DNA of 64,000 nucleotides from Lederbergia galactosidilytica (lineage in GTDB: Bacteria; Bacillota; Bacilli; Bacillales; Bacillaceae_C). Positions within the stretch are counted from its first letter, which is position 1; each line of letters starts with the position of its first letter. The stretch covers positions 1-64,000 of the forward strand of contig NZ_JAGGKH010000013.1 in assembly GCF_017873565.1 (NCBI RefSeq), given 5' to 3'. The notes beneath the pieces are model-generated. The model searched no databases and was not told the origin of the DNA. It saw only the letters and a program-made list of their open reading frames with translations. Position numbers and translations under genes: made by a program. Of the stretch, positions 1 through 9,395 are shown piece by piece.

Positions 1-471
1 GCCCTTGTTACTTGTAATTCAAACCATTGGCGTGTTTGTCAAGAGCGATTGCGGTAGCTTACCACCACATTTAGACCGTAGAGCTACGTTTAGGCATTTG
101 TTTTCATAGAATTTTTGACACTACCAACTGCCTAGCATTCCTAAATTTTCATCATTAAAGCATCATATTGTCCATCTTTATTAATCATACCTGTTTCCGT
201 TTTTTGACTCAACTCTTATTCGATTGGATTTGTAGAAAGAAAAGAAGCTGGGGAAAAGGTTCCACCAAAGCAAAGACAAACTTCTATAGTGTATATAATC
301 CACTTTGAAAATATGTTTCACTTTCCGCGGAAATATGGTGAGCTTCTGAGCAACACGGCATTAGTCATAAAGAGTCACAAATAGTAGTTATTTACTAGCA
401 GATCTCTCATAGGAACACCTCTGTCCAAAAATGCACGTATGACTTCTATGTAAACTGTCTACAACTTTTTC
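1..471. other. No recognisable gene
   Basis: I find no ORF with a ribosome site or a family signature on either strand here. Short open stretches on the minus strand (around 130-300) are broken by stops and look like decayed coding DNA, but I cannot name a parent family. Confidence 0.4.
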
Positions 472-472
472 A

Positions 473-510
473 CGAAAAAAAATTCCGATCTATTTAAGAT
501 AGATCGGAAT
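473..510 (-). terminator. Rho-independent terminator of the Gfo/Idh/MocA gene
   Basis: A perfect 12-bp inverted repeat (ATTCCGATCTAT at 482-493, partner at 499-510) with a 5-nt loop is followed, reading the minus strand, by a run of T (complement of the A-run at 474-482). It lies 18 bp past the stop codon of the dehydrogenase gene. Confidence 0.85.
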
Positions 511-527
511 AGTAGTAGGTAAATCTA

Positions 528-1610
528 TTAATCAAAATATACTGCTTTTCCAGTTTTAGCTGACTCATAAATTGCTTCAAGAATTTGTGTTACCACAAAA
601 GCTTGTTCCGGTTTTACAAGTGGCTCTGTGTCATTGATAATACTATCAATCCATTGGCGTGCTTCAATATCGGAGTCGCTTTCCGCTTTCCCATCAAAAA
701 ATGCAACACCACCAGCACCTAAATCAACTTTCTTTGTATATAATCGGCTAAATTCCTCTCCATTAATACGAAGGCCATCCTTCATATCTGCTCCAGCAAG
801 TGTCCCACTTAGGGAAACCTTCGCCTCATCCACATCTAATGTATTAAGCGCCCAGCTTGATTCCAAAACAATCGTTGCACCATTTTCCATTGTAATGAAA
901 CCAAATGCAGAATCTTCTACCTTAAATTCTTTAGGATCCCAAGGACCGAAGGCATTTGCAGCGTTTTCCATATGCCCAAGTTTATGGTAAGTAGTTCCTA
1001 ATACCGCTTTTGGTTTATAATTATCCATCATCCACAATGTAAGGTCCAATGCATGAGTACCAATATCAATTAATGGCCCCCCACCTTGCTTTTCTTCATC
1101 AAGGAAGACACCCCATGTTGGAACAGCACGTCGGCGGATTGCATGGGCTTTTGCATAATAAACTTCACCCAAATCTCCACGAGTGGTAACATTATGTAAA
1201 TGAAGGCTGTCAGGTCTGAAGCGATTATTATAGCCAATTGTCAATTTTTTGCCTGTACGTTTCGCAGCTTCAACCATTTGTTTTGCTTCTTCTGATGTTT
1301 TAGCCATAGGCTTTTCACACATTACGTGTTTGTCAGATTCCAGTGCAGCAATCGAAATTTCAGCATGCGAGCTGTTAGGTGTACAAACATGTACAACATC
1401 AATGGACGAATCCGCTAACAATTCTTTGTAGTCCTCATAAACTTTCGCATCTTCAACTCCAAATTTAGCAGCCGCTTCTTCCGCTTTTTCCACGATAATA
1501 TCGCAGAAAGCAACCATTTCAATTTGCTCTAATTTAGATAAACTTGGCATGTGTTTACCATTTGCAATTCCACCACAACCAACAATAGCCACTTTCAACT
1601 TCTCTGACAT
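528..1610 (-). CDS. Gfo/Idh/MocA family NAD(P)-dependent oxidoreductase
   Basis: A 360-aa cytoplasmic dehydrogenase of the Gfo/Idh/MocA family, which oxidises or reduces sugars, inositols and related polyols. The N-terminal Rossmann fold shows the nucleotide motif VGCGGIANGKH (about residues 8-18), the family motif CEKPMAK near residue 95, and the substrate-domain motif GGPLIDIGTHALDL near 180. The upstream ATG at 1619 directly abuts the AGGGG ribosome site, so the ATG at 1610, 9 nt downstream of it, is chosen. It stands alone, with its own terminator. A LacI/CcpA-like AAACGTTT palindrome lies in its promoter region, so sugar-responsive control is likely. The substrate is not predictable from sequence alone. 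Confidence 0.9.
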   Translation of the reverse strand: MSEKLKVAIVGCGGIANGKHMPSLSKLEQIEMVAFCDIIVEKAEEAAAKFGVEDAKVYEDYKELLADSSIDVVHVCTPNSSHAEISIAALESDKHVMCEKPMAKTSEEAKQMVEAAKRTGKKLTIGYNNRFRPDSLHLHNVTTRGDLGEVYYAKAHAIRRRAVPTWGVFLDEEKQGGGPLIDIGTHALDLTLWMMDNYKPKAVLGTTYHKLGHMENAANAFGPWDPKEFKVEDSAFGFITMENGATIVLESSWALNTLDVDEAKVSLSGTLAGADMKDGLRINGEEFSRLYTKKVDLGAGGVAFFDGKAESDSDIEARQWIDSIINDTEPLVKPEQAFVVTQILEAIYESAKTGKAVYFD

Positions 1611-1642
1611 CCATCTCATCCCCTTTTTTTAAACTTCGTCTA

Positions 1643-1664
1643 TAATTTAAACGTTTCTATCAAA
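1643..1664 (-). promoter_or_regulatory. LacI-family or cre-like operator in the dehydrogenase promoter
   Basis: The palindrome AAACGTTT (1650-1657) lies between a TTGACT -35-like and a TAAATT -10-like hexamer reading the minus strand. The core matches the three operators around the lacI gene at 19.8 kb and is also compatible with a CcpA cre site. Which regulator binds is inference. Confidence 0.45.
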
Positions 1665-2069
1665 ATAGTCAAGAAGATCTTTTAGATAGAATTAATAGGA
1701 ACAAAAACTTATGAAGATAGAAGTCTATAAAAAACTCTTCAATTCACATTTTTTTGAAAGGGCTTTTTTTCTCTGCACCTATGGAGAGAATGGAATTTTT
1801 TTAAAGAAAAAGGAATAAATCTTTCCTCCATATTTTATCTATATATAAAATGGAGGAAAGCCCAAAAACGACGACAAACCTGCAGGATTAGCAGCAACTG
1901 GAGATCTTTAGCTAGCAATGAGGATCGAAGCACTACCCGCGGTAAGGAAGCCTTTTTGATGATTTGCAACCTTTGAAACAGCTTCTTACTTAATTTTCCA
2001 CTAAATCTCTTTCTTTTTTCAGAAATTCTCTGTAATCAATGCGGAGAAAAGATTATTCATTCAATTTTC
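1665..2069. other. Intergenic region with one unexplained hairpin
   Basis: No gene is supported here. An imperfect hairpin (CTTTCCTCCA arm at 1821-1830, GGAGGAAAG arm at 1852-1860, AT-rich inner stem) has no T-run, so it is not a standard terminator. The stretch 1865-1970 is richer in GC than its surroundings but has no recognisable product. Confidence 0.4.
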
Positions 2070-2098
2070 TTGCCTTTTTGATAATTCCAATTTATACT
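2070..2098 (+). promoter_or_regulatory. SigA-type promoter of the T-box leader
   Basis: TTGCCT (2070-2075) and TATACT (2093-2098) are separated by 17 bp. They lie just upstream of the start of T-box stem I. Confidence 0.6.
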
Positions 2099-2109
2099 TA
2101 AGATAATTT

Positions 2110-2417
2110 AATAATAAAGACGGTGAAGAGAAAAAGTAAGAGAATTGATTTTAGAACAGAGAGCTTCGGTAGCTGAAAAGAAGTTAAAATCATCATCTGA
2201 ACAATGGCCTCGGAGTTGCGGACTGAAAGTTATTTATTCGAGTAGGTTACGACGAGATTTGGTACTCGTTATCTATACCACAGTATAAGAGTCAGTTCCA
2301 TCGACTTTCGTACTTGCTGAGGCTGTTTTACGTGAGTAAGACAGTAAATTAAGGTGGTACCACGTGAATTCCAACCACGTCCTTATCTAGATGCATAGAT
2401 ATGGGCGTGGTTTTTTT
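2110..2417 (+). ncRNA. T-box leader, predicted methionine specifier (AUG)
   Basis: The conserved T-box AAGGTGGTACCACG is at 2351-2364. It is followed by a terminator hairpin (AACCACG arm at 2373, GGCGTGGTT arm at 2404-2412) and seven T. In stem I the context GAACA-ATG-GCCTCGGAG occurs at 2199-2215. The Pro T-box leader of proS in this window has GAA-CCT-GCCTTGGAG at the equivalent place, so the codon immediately before GCC is read as the specifier: ATG, methionine. T-box RNAs bind the matching uncharged tRNA and then antiterminate. The downstream gene is therefore predicted to be switched on when tRNA-Met is uncharged. Confidence 0.85.
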
Positions 2418-2567
2418 GTTGTTCTTAAAAGTAAACAAGCAAAAGTTGGATGCCGGAATTCTATTCGGGAGACAGTGCCTCTTAATAAACTTTTCACATC
2501 TCTGTTATATCAGAATAAAAAGGGTAATTTAAGAATAACTAAAACATATAATTTGGAGGAATGTCGA

Positions 2568-3410
2568 ATGAAAAACAATCTCGTATTACAAACAGATTTC
2601 GGTTTAGGTGATGGTGCTGTTAGCGCCATGTATGGGGTTGCTATTTCTGTCGACCCAACATTAAGAATTTTTGATTTAACCCACGATATTCCTCAATATA
2701 ATATATGGGAAGGCTCATACAGACTATTTCAGACCGTTTCATACTGGCCTGAAAACACGGTATTTGTTTCTGTCGTTGATCCTGGTGTTGGTTCTGACCG
2801 ACGGAGTATAGTAGCAAAAACGAAAGAAAATCAATATATTATAACGCCTGATAATGGGACTTTGACACATATTGATGATGAAGTGGGATTGGAAGAAGTA
2901 AGAGTGATTGATGAAACGATCAATCGTCTTCCACGTTCAGGTGAATCATATACTTTTCATGGCAGAGATGTTTATGTATATACTGCTGCACGACTGGCTT
3001 CAAGGTTGATATCTTTTGAAGAAGTAGGGCCCGAAATCCCTGTGCACTCTGTCGTCAAACTTATTAAACCAAAAGCCCAAATTCAAGATCATTTGATTAC
3101 AGGGCATATCGATATTCTTGATATCCGCTTTGGTAATCTATGGACTAATATTGATCGCACTCTCTTCAAACAACTACAAGTTCAGCACGGAGATGCCCTA
3201 GAAGTGACAATTCATAATGATACTAGACAAGTGTACAAAAATATTATGACCTATGGGCGCTCTTTTGCCGATAGTCGTCTAGGTGAGCCTTTAATTTATG
3301 TGAACTCCCTAGATAAAATGGGCATCGCCATCAATCAAGGTTCCTTCGCCAAAGCTTATCATATTCAAACCGGGGCTAATTGGCAAATTACTTTTAGGAA
3401 GTTCAATTAG
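2568..3410 (+). CDS. SAM hydrolase / SAM hydroxide adenosyltransferase (DUF62)
   Basis: A 280-aa member of the DUF62 (fluorinase/chlorinase-like) family. Most non-halogenating members hydrolyse S-adenosylmethionine to adenosine plus L-methionine. It shows the N-terminal LQTDFGLGDGAV, DLTHDI, VVDPGVGS, the central DNGTL and the FHGRD motif that mark this fold, plus the smaller C-terminal barrel (about residues 185-280). An in-frame upstream extension runs through the T-box terminator and is not coding; the ATG at 2568 has TTTGGAGGAATG in front. The gene is the only one behind the leader. Under a Met T-box it would release methionine from SAM during methionine starvation. The enzyme activity is inferred from the family. 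Confidence 0.85.
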   Translation: MKNNLVLQTDFGLGDGAVSAMYGVAISVDPTLRIFDLTHDIPQYNIWEGSYRLFQTVSYWPENTVFVSVVDPGVGSDRRSIVAKTKENQYIITPDNGTLTHIDDEVGLEEVRVIDETINRLPRSGESYTFHGRDVYVYTAARLASRLISFEEVGPEIPVHSVVKLIKPKAQIQDHLITGHIDILDIRFGNLWTNIDRTLFKQLQVQHGDALEVTIHNDTRQVYKNIMTYGRSFADSRLGEPLIYVNSLDKMGIAINQGSFAKAYHIQTGANWQITFRKFN

Positions 3411-3482
3411 GTCCCTCCATTACTTCTCCCTATAATAGAAAACTATTCATGACTTAACTTGGCTAAATTTACTAAAATTAAA

Positions 3483-3525
3483 AAGAGGAAAAGACTATAT
3501 TGAGTAGCCTTTTCCTCTCTTTTCT
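3483..3525. terminator. Bidirectional terminator between convergent genes
   Basis: GAGGAAAAG (3485-3493) pairs with CTTTTCCTC (3509-3517). It has a T-rich tail on the plus strand and an A-run upstream that gives T on the minus strand. It separates the SAM hydrolase gene from the convergent LCP gene. Confidence 0.75.
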
Positions 3526-4455
3526 TTAGCTCAACCCTAAATGTTCTTTAAGGTGAGCTTGAATATTTGTACGCTCTTCCTCTGGAACAACGTAGTACCA
3601 TACTCCACCGATTGTCGAACCACTACCTTTTATTTCTAATTGCTCAATCTTATGACGAGCACCAGCATAGTTTTTCTGAATATCAACCATATCATCCATC
3701 GACAAATTGGTCTCTACATTATTACTTAATGCTTTTAACACATCATCATATTTCCAAAGGGCTGTAATATTTGCTCCCTTATTCATAACTCCCTCAATGA
3801 CTTGACGTTGACGCATTTGTCTTCCAAAGTCACCACGAGCGTCTTGCTTACGCATTCTAGCATAACTTAGAGCAGCATCTCCGTCTAAATCAATCTTACC
3901 TTTAGCAAATTGGTAACCACCTTGTGAAAAATCGAGATCATTATTCACAGTAATTCCACCAACCGCATTAACGATGTCTTTAAAACCATCCATATTCATT
4001 TTAATATAATAATCAATCGGAATGTCCAAGAATTTTTCTACTGTATTCATCGACATTTCTACATCTCCAAAAGCATATGCATGGTTAATTTTGTCGACTG
4101 TTCCGCGTCCAACAATCTCAACACGAGTGTCACGTGGAATACTTAACATTTCCATTGAATTTTTTTGTGGATTTACTGTCATCACTACCATAGTATCAGA
4201 ACGGCCTTTATCTCCAGGTCGTTCATCTACTCCCAACATCAGAACGGAAAAAGGCTCTTTCTTCTGCAATGATAACTCAGAGGGTCTTTTTACCTCAGGT
4301 GTCCGTTCAATTGGTTTATGAACAGTGTTCGCAGCCTTATTTACATTATGCCAAATCGAATATCCATACCCTACGACTCCTAATACCAACACTAATAGAA
4401 CAGAGAGAAATATCTTTAAACCTGTCCTTTTCTTTTTTTGTTTTGCTCTTTGCAT
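3526..4455 (-). CDS. LytR-CpsA-Psr (LCP) family cell-wall glycopolymer ligase
   Basis: A 309-aa membrane-anchored LCP protein of the TagT/TagU/TagV type. These enzymes transfer teichoic acid or other glycopolymers from undecaprenyl phosphate to peptidoglycan on the outer face of the membrane. A Lys/Arg-rich cytoplasmic tail (1-12) precedes one transmembrane helix (about 13-33). The LCP domain follows, with LMLGVDERPGDKGRSDTM (about 75-92), SIPRDTRVEI, an Asn-His pair in KINHAYAFG, and a C-terminal RMRKQDARGDFGR segment that supplies the phosphate-binding arginines. Length is normal for the family. The start has AAAGGAAAAC upstream. Which polymer it ligates cannot be told from sequence. Confidence 0.9.
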   Translation of the reverse strand: MQRAKQKKKRTGLKIFLSVLLVLVLGVVGYGYSIWHNVNKAANTVHKPIERTPEVKRPSELSLQKKEPFSVLMLGVDERPGDKGRSDTMVVMTVNPQKNSMEMLSIPRDTRVEIVGRGTVDKINHAYAFGDVEMSMNTVEKFLDIPIDYYIKMNMDGFKDIVNAVGGITVNNDLDFSQGGYQFAKGKIDLDGDAALSYARMRKQDARGDFGRQMRQRQVIEGVMNKGANITALWKYDDVLKALSNNVETNLSMDDMVDIQKNYAGARHKIEQLEIKGSGSTIGGVWYYVVPEEERTNIQAHLKEHLGLS

Positions 4456-4922
4456 TCTTAGTTTTCCTTTCCCTTTAAAGTTATAATCCTACTTCGCTTG
4501 TCCATCTTTTATAAGCATTAAGTAAGATTGTCTCAAAAGTAGACGTCTATTGTCATAATAAGTTACATTTCGACCATTTTTTTAAACTTTAAGCATATCC
4601 TTAATTATACGAAACTTTGCAAGGTGAATTCAATATTATTTTTGTCTAATTTGTGTCCTAGTTAACTACGTCTGCGTAACAACACGCCATTCTAGCTTTT
4701 TTTACTTGTAGGTATTATTTTCTAGTAGCTAAATCCCTGTTCTTTTTATGGAAAAATATAACATTATATGCAATTAACTTATATTTTCCCACAAACTCAT
4801 TGTCTTTCTTATCCTAATATTTTACGCTTACATTACAAAAGTAACGGTATATTATTCCTTTTTCTCCATTTTAATTTTTCGACTATACGTATAAACCGTA
4901 CAAAATAAGAGGTGTAGCTACA
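4456..4922. other. Divergent intergenic region
   Basis: A very AT-rich spacer between the divergently transcribed LCP and chemoreceptor genes, presumably holding both promoters. I see no small ORF with a ribosome site and no clear SigD (TAAA / GCCGATAT) promoter for the chemoreceptor. Confidence 0.4.
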
Positions 4923-6614
4923 ATGAAAAAGTTTCATTTCCGTACAATCACATCGAAGTTATTGGCAGGGTTTTCACTCGTCTTACTTTTAGTGTTGGTT
5001 TTAGGTATTTTTAACTTCCTTTCTATTAATCAAATGAATCAAAAATCCAAAATCATTAATAATGAAGAACTACCTCTTCTAACAGCTGATGACAAATTGG
5101 CTTTAAACCTTTCCAAAAGAATTATGATGGAACGTAGTTATCTTTTATATGGCGATCCACAATTTAAGGAAGAGTTTTTAAAATTGGCTGAAGAAAGCAA
5201 AGAGTATAGCAATATAATCTCCCAAAAAAGTAATCATGAAGAGATTGATGTGATGCTTAATCGTAATGAAAAATGGACAGATCTAGTTATTTCTGATGTA
5301 TTTGATGTATATGATCAAGATTTTCCAGATCAGGCATTAGAAAATTCAGAGTATATCCAGCCAATCGCCCAAGACATTTTAAACAGTCTCGAAGAATTGG
5401 CAGATAATCAGGCAACAAATATTTATGATAAAGGACAGACCAATATTTCTTTAGGCGGGAAAATTTTACTTACTGTTGTGATTCTAACTGTGATTGTTTT
5501 TATTATTGTAATAGTAACGGCATTCTCGACTTCCCATATTATTGCCTCCCCTCTAAAAAAAGCAACGAATCGAATGAAATCCCTTGCAAATGGGGATCTT
5601 AGTGGGGAGCCTTTGCAAACTAATACAAAAGATGAAACCGGGCAATTAATCTTAGCTATGAATGAGATGACAAACCATACAAGAAAACTACTAATGGAAA
5701 TTCAAACAGCCTCTGGTACAGTGACAAGCTATAGTGAAGATTTAACTCAAGCAACCGGTGATGTAAAATCTGGTTCAGAACAAATCTCTGTCACCATGCA
5801 GGAACTGGCGACTGGGGCAGAAACACAAGCAAACAGTACAAACGATCTTTCTATTACTATTGGTCAGTTTATGGAGAGAATTCATGAGGTAAATAGTAAT
5901 AGTAAGAAAATATATACTAGTTCCGAAGAGATGGTGCAACTTGCTAAAACAGGCGGACAATTGATGCAGTCTTCTAATAACCAGATGGGCAAAATTGACA
6001 AGATTGTTCAAGACGCTGTGCAAAAGGTAGAAGGATTAGAGAAACAATCCAATGAAATAAACGGATTAATAGCCGTTATTGAGGAGATTGCGGATCAGAC
6101 AAATTTACTTGCTTTAAATGCAGCTATTGAAGCAGCACGTGCTGGAGAGCATGGAAAAGGCTTCTCTGTTGTAGCCTCAGAAGTAAAAAAATTGGCAGAA
6201 CAGGTTTCTCATTCAATCACGGATATTACTAAAATAGTAACGAATATCCATTCAGAGTCACAGCTTGTCACTCAATCTCTACAAAATAGTTATAAAGAAG
6301 TGGAGCAAGGAACAAATCAAATTCAAACAACCGCTGAGACATTTGACCAAATTCAAATAAGTCTAGGAAAAATGGTTAAATACATCCAAACGATTACAAA
6401 CAATTTATCCAGTATGACGGAAGAAACCGAGGAAATCCATACTTCGATCCAAGATATCGCTGCAGTATCGGAGGAATCATCCGCTGGTATTGAACAAACT
6501 TCCGCTACTTCACAACAAGTTAGCAGTTCAATGGAAGAAATTTCTGTAAGCTCCGCAGATCTTTCCAATCTGGCGGAAGAATTAAATGCTTTAGTGAAAA
6601 AATTTAAAATCTAA
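4923..6614 (+). CDS. Methyl-accepting chemotaxis protein
   Basis: A 563-aa transmembrane chemoreceptor. A first TM helix (about residues 14-35) precedes a short extracellular four-helix-bundle-type sensor (about 36-180), a second TM helix (about 181-206) and a HAMP domain. The long cytoplasmic signalling coiled coil follows, with the invariant hairpin tip [20 protein letters not shown] near residues 385-404. The tip contacts CheA/CheW; flanking Gln/Glu residues are candidate methylation sites. The ligand is unknown. The start ATG has AAGAGGTG 8 nt upstream. No che or flagellar genes are nearby, so this is a scattered receptor. Confidence 0.92.
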   Translation: MKKFHFRTITSKLLAGFSLVLLLVLVLGIFNFLSINQMNQKSKIINNEELPLLTADDKLALNLSKRIMMERSYLLYGDPQFKEEFLKLAEESKEYSNIISQKSNHEEIDVMLNRNEKWTDLVISDVFDVYDQDFPDQALENSEYIQPIAQDILNSLEELADNQATNIYDKGQTNISLGGKILLTVVILTVIVFIIVIVTAFSTSHIIASPLKKATNRMKSLANGDLSGEPLQTNTKDETGQLILAMNEMTNHTRKLLMEIQTASGTVTSYSEDLTQATGDVKSGSEQISVTMQELATGAETQANSTNDLSITIGQFMERIHEVNSNSKKIYTSSEEMVQLAKTGGQLMQSSNNQMGKIDKIVQDAVQKVEGLEKQSNEINGLIAVIEEIADQTNLLALNAAIEAARAGEHGKGFSVVASEVKKLAEQVSHSITDITKIVTNIHSESQLVTQSLQNSYKEVEQGTNQIQTTAETFDQIQISLGKMVKYIQTITNNLSSMTEETEEIHTSIQDIAAVSEESSAGIEQTSATSQQVSSSMEEISVSSADLSNLAEELNALVKKFKI

Positions 6615-6620
6615 AATTAC

Positions 6621-6664
6621 GACTCCAATATAACTATTCGTTGTATATGGAGTCTACTTTTTTC
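6621..6664 (+). terminator. Terminator of the chemoreceptor gene
   Basis: GACTCCA (6621-6627) pairs with TGGAGTC (6648-6654), with additional AT pairing inside the stem and a TACTTTTTT tail. Confidence 0.75.
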
Positions 6665-6690
6665 AAATAACTTTAAAAGGAGAGATGCTT

Positions 6691-7050
6691 TTGAAACAAA
6701 GAAATTCATTCTATTATGAACAATACACTCAACATTTTCAAACGACGTTTAATTTATCTAATCAAAAACAACAATCATTAGAGCGTCTATTAAGATATCT
6801 TTGTGAAGTGGAACATATTCATTATAATGATCAAATTGGTTCAGAGACATTGATTCACTATATACATCATCATATAGACAATGATTTTCAATCGATTTCC
6901 TTTAGGCAAGCTATTAAAGACATCAAAGTTTTCTATAGCTTATTAATCAAAGATCCTCATTTCAGAAAAACGCCAAAACCTGATCTATCATTATTAAACA
7001 GCAATTTGTGGAAAGATTTGTCAGCCCATTATAAAGGACCTCGTTCATAG
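6691..7050 (+). CDS. Small protein of unknown function
   Basis: A 119-aa protein I do not recognise. It is rich in His, Tyr and Gln, is predicted helical throughout, has no signal peptide or TM segment, and carries a central pattern LERLLRYLCEVEHIHY. The weak resemblance to N-terminal SAM-like domains of recombinases is not enough for a call. The ATG at 6685 touches the AAAAGGAGAG ribosome site, whereas the TTG at 6691 is spaced correctly, so TTG is preferred. A terminator overlapping its stop codon supports a real, monocistronic gene. Confidence 0.6.
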   Translation: MKQRNSFYYEQYTQHFQTTFNLSNQKQQSLERLLRYLCEVEHIHYNDQIGSETLIHYIHHHIDNDFQSISFRQAIKDIKVFYSLLIKDPHFRKTPKPDLSLLNSNLWKDLSAHYKGPRS

Positions 7051-7072
7051 TGCACGAGGTCTTTGCAATTTT
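7036..7072 (+). terminator. Terminator overlapping the stop of the small unknown gene
   Basis: GACCTCGT (7037-7044) and ACGAGGTC (7054-7061) form a stem whose loop contains the TAG stop codon. A TTTGCAATTTTT tail follows. Confidence 0.8.
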
Positions 7073-7088
7073 TCGAGTTTAATATAAG

Positions 7089-7300
7089 GGTTCTAGCTGA
7101 AGTTGGCTTATGATGGTCACCTCCAGCTAGAACGTCTTATTTTTTCGGAAGGCATCGTCGGGAACCCACAATGCCCATTAAGGACCAAGGGAAAATCCAT
7201 ATTCATCGCCCAATGTACGATGCCCCTTTGGGTTCATCTACGCTTATACAACGTCTTTATGACCATCTTTCTGTTGCCTAAAAGGGGCACCAGTCATTCG
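7089..7300. other. Structured intergenic region without a gene
   Basis: A perfect 10-bp inverted repeat, GTTCTAGCTG (7090-7099) and CAGCTAGAAC (7124-7133), encloses a 24-nt loop. About 80 bp on, GCCCCTTT (near 7213) pairs with AAAGGGGC (near 7284) across roughly 60 nt. GC content is above that of the flanks. The strongest open frame crossing it (7103-7408) has no ribosome site and no family signature. It may be the decayed end of a mobile element or a structured RNA. Confidence 0.35.
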
Positions 7301-7420
7301 CGGCAAGCGAAGTCTATTTCTGAAGCTCGTTCATCCATCCTCACATATCACATTAGTTCGTATTTTACACCGATGATTATTCTTTTGCCTCAGACAGATC
7401 TATTTTAAAACAATTAAGCT

Positions 7421-9025
7421 TTAATTAGCTTCATAACGTTCAAAGGCTTGTTTTTGAATTTCCATATATTCTTCTAAGCCCATTTTTTCTATATTTTTTA
7501 CGAAACTATCCCATTTATCAAAAGATTCTTCTCCGACAACAAATTTATCTTGCATTTCGTTTACGTATTTTTCAATATCTGCTGAAAGAGCGGATAATCT
7601 TTTTGCTTCTTCCTCTGTGTAAGTAAATGGTGGCCATACTTCATCTAACAAATAAGGCTCTACTTTACTTGCAGCTTCGACAGCTTGATCAGACCCCTCA
7701 GAGCCATCAAAGTAATCTTGCATCAGGATACCAGGAGCACCAATCCCAACCCAGCCAAGATACTTAACGATTTCTTGTTCCTTCGTTAATCCTTCACTAC
7801 TATTTGTAATCTTCTCCATATACTTAAACTTGCCATCATCTGTTTTTTCATAGGTCTCACCTTCTACACCCATATAGAATAATCTTGACCCTTCATCACT
7901 ATAGAAATGATCGACCCATCTAATTGTCGCTGCAGGGTCTGGATTTTCACTTGTTAAGACAAATTTTCCAATATGAATAACTGGATTTACAACATTAGAC
8001 CATTTATGCTCCCCATTCGGCCCCTCAAGTGGTAATCCACCGACATACTTCTCTCCAATATCTTTACCAAAAAGCTCTTCAGGAGCATAGAAAATCATAC
8101 TACCATACTTATCTTCTGCTCCATTATTTAAAAATTGCGCCCATTCAATTGTGTATATATTAGGTTCAACCAATTTTTCAGAATACAATTTATTCATATA
8201 TTGCAATAACTCTTTGTAATTATCTGTAATAGGATAAAAACGAATATCCCCTGTTTCTGGATCCTTATCAATAAATTCACGCCCAGTTGTCCCCACTCCA
8301 AAAGCTCCGCGTAAATAATTCACCATTAAAGTACCGTTATAAGAACCATATGGAGTAATATCAGGATCTTCCGTTTTTACCTTCTTCAAATATTAATAAA
8401 ATTCCTCTGTTGAAGCTGGTACTTCCATCCCATACTTATCCAATAATTCAGAGTTATACCACATTAAAGGGTGAGTTCTGACAGAAGTAAATTCTGGATC
8501 ATATATAGATGGCAATGAATATATTTTTCCATCCGGAAATGTAATTGCTTTACGAATATCAGGGTTCTCTTCCATTAACTTCGTTAAATTCGGGGCATAT
8601 TTTTCAATCAAATCATTTAACTCAAGGAAAGAACCTTGTTGTCCATATTTAAAGATATCTAGAGTTGGCATATTTGCTGCATAGAAGGCATCAGGTAAGG
8701 AACCACTTGCCAATGCTAAGTTTCGTTTTTCTTCAATCGCCTCCGCCTCAATCTGTTCCCATTCAATATGGATATTCGTCATCTCTTCATACGTATTCCA
8801 AACGAGAATATCATTCCAATTTTTCAAAGTATTATTTCCCATTCCAGCAAACATTTTAAGTGTAATCGGTTCATCGACAATCGGCATACCAGTTTCATTA
8901 AAATTATCTGTTACTTCTTTACTTTTATCAGTTGTACCCGCCTTTTCTCCCGAATCTTTGCTACATGCTACAAGGAACAGTAATAATAAAGTCATAAATA
9001 CATATAAAATCTTTTTCATTTTCAA
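7421..9025 (-). pseudogene. Extracellular sugar-binding lipoprotein (Lpl-type), split by one nonsense codon
   Basis: This is an ABC-transporter solute-binding lipoprotein interrupted by an in-frame TAA at 8393-8395. Both halves lie in the same frame. The intact paralogue at 9924-11510 reads ...DEFYQYLK... where this copy reads ...EEFY*YLK..., so one C-to-T change (CAA to TAA) explains the break. The N-terminal half (210 codons) has a signal peptide and the lipobox LLFLVACSKD. The C-terminal half keeps the rest of the binding domain with no other lesion, so the mutation is recent. No permease is adjacent. It follows the paralogue in the same direction and probably arose by tandem duplication. 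TTG at 9025 or ATG at 9019 could start it; GGGGG upstream favours TTG. Confidence 0.85.
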
Positions 9026-9226
9026 AGGAAGACCCCCTAGATTGTAAGTTTTAAAAAGGGTAAAACTTGCATTCCTACGAATTTCTTAGATTAAATGTAT
9101 GCTGCTCATCCCCCCTTAATATAAGTATTGATTCACAAGGGCTTCCCCTCGATTCATCTAAATTCATTCAGTTTCAATAATAATTGAAAATACCTTACTT
9201 AGAACGACATCTATACCAACTTCGTT

Positions 9227-9240
9227 GTAGAGCGTTTTCA
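9227..9240 (-). promoter_or_regulatory. Candidate CcpA cre site
   Basis: On the minus strand the sequence is TGAAAACGCTCTAC, matching the cre consensus TGWAANCGNTNNCA except at the last two positions. It lies about 200 bp upstream of the broken lipoprotein gene. Confidence 0.3.
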
Positions 9241-9380
9241 AAATTGACTGAATAGGTGAATCAACTTTCCTCTTCTGAATGTAGTTTCTATATAATTTTC
9301 TTTGAAAAAACGTGGAAAAAAATAAATTTTATATTTTCTTAGTTCTTTTTCTCTTGCAGTTATAACATTACCAAATTTTT

Positions 9381-9395
9381 ATTAAGCGCTTTCAA
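9381..9395 (-). promoter_or_regulatory. Candidate CcpA cre site
   Basis: On the minus strand TTGAAAGCGCTTAAT differs from the cre consensus WTGNAANCGNWNNCW at one position. The 356-bp distance from the start codon is long, so a role depends on where the promoter lies. Confidence 0.35.

Noticed and set aside
1-470. Structured RNA or IS end at the window start
   Set aside because: Some GC-rich pairing is visible near 30-95, but nothing matched a known family, and the element would be cut by the window edge.
2391-2567. N-terminal extension of the SAM hydrolase
   Set aside because: It starts inside the T-box terminator; homology and the ribosome site begin at 2568.
4800-4922. SigD promoter for the chemoreceptor gene
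   Set aside because: No TAAA with a correctly spaced GCCGATAT-like box could be found.
7103-7408. Plus-strand open frame of 101 codons
   Set aside because: It runs through inverted repeats, has no ribosome site and shows protein-unlike composition.
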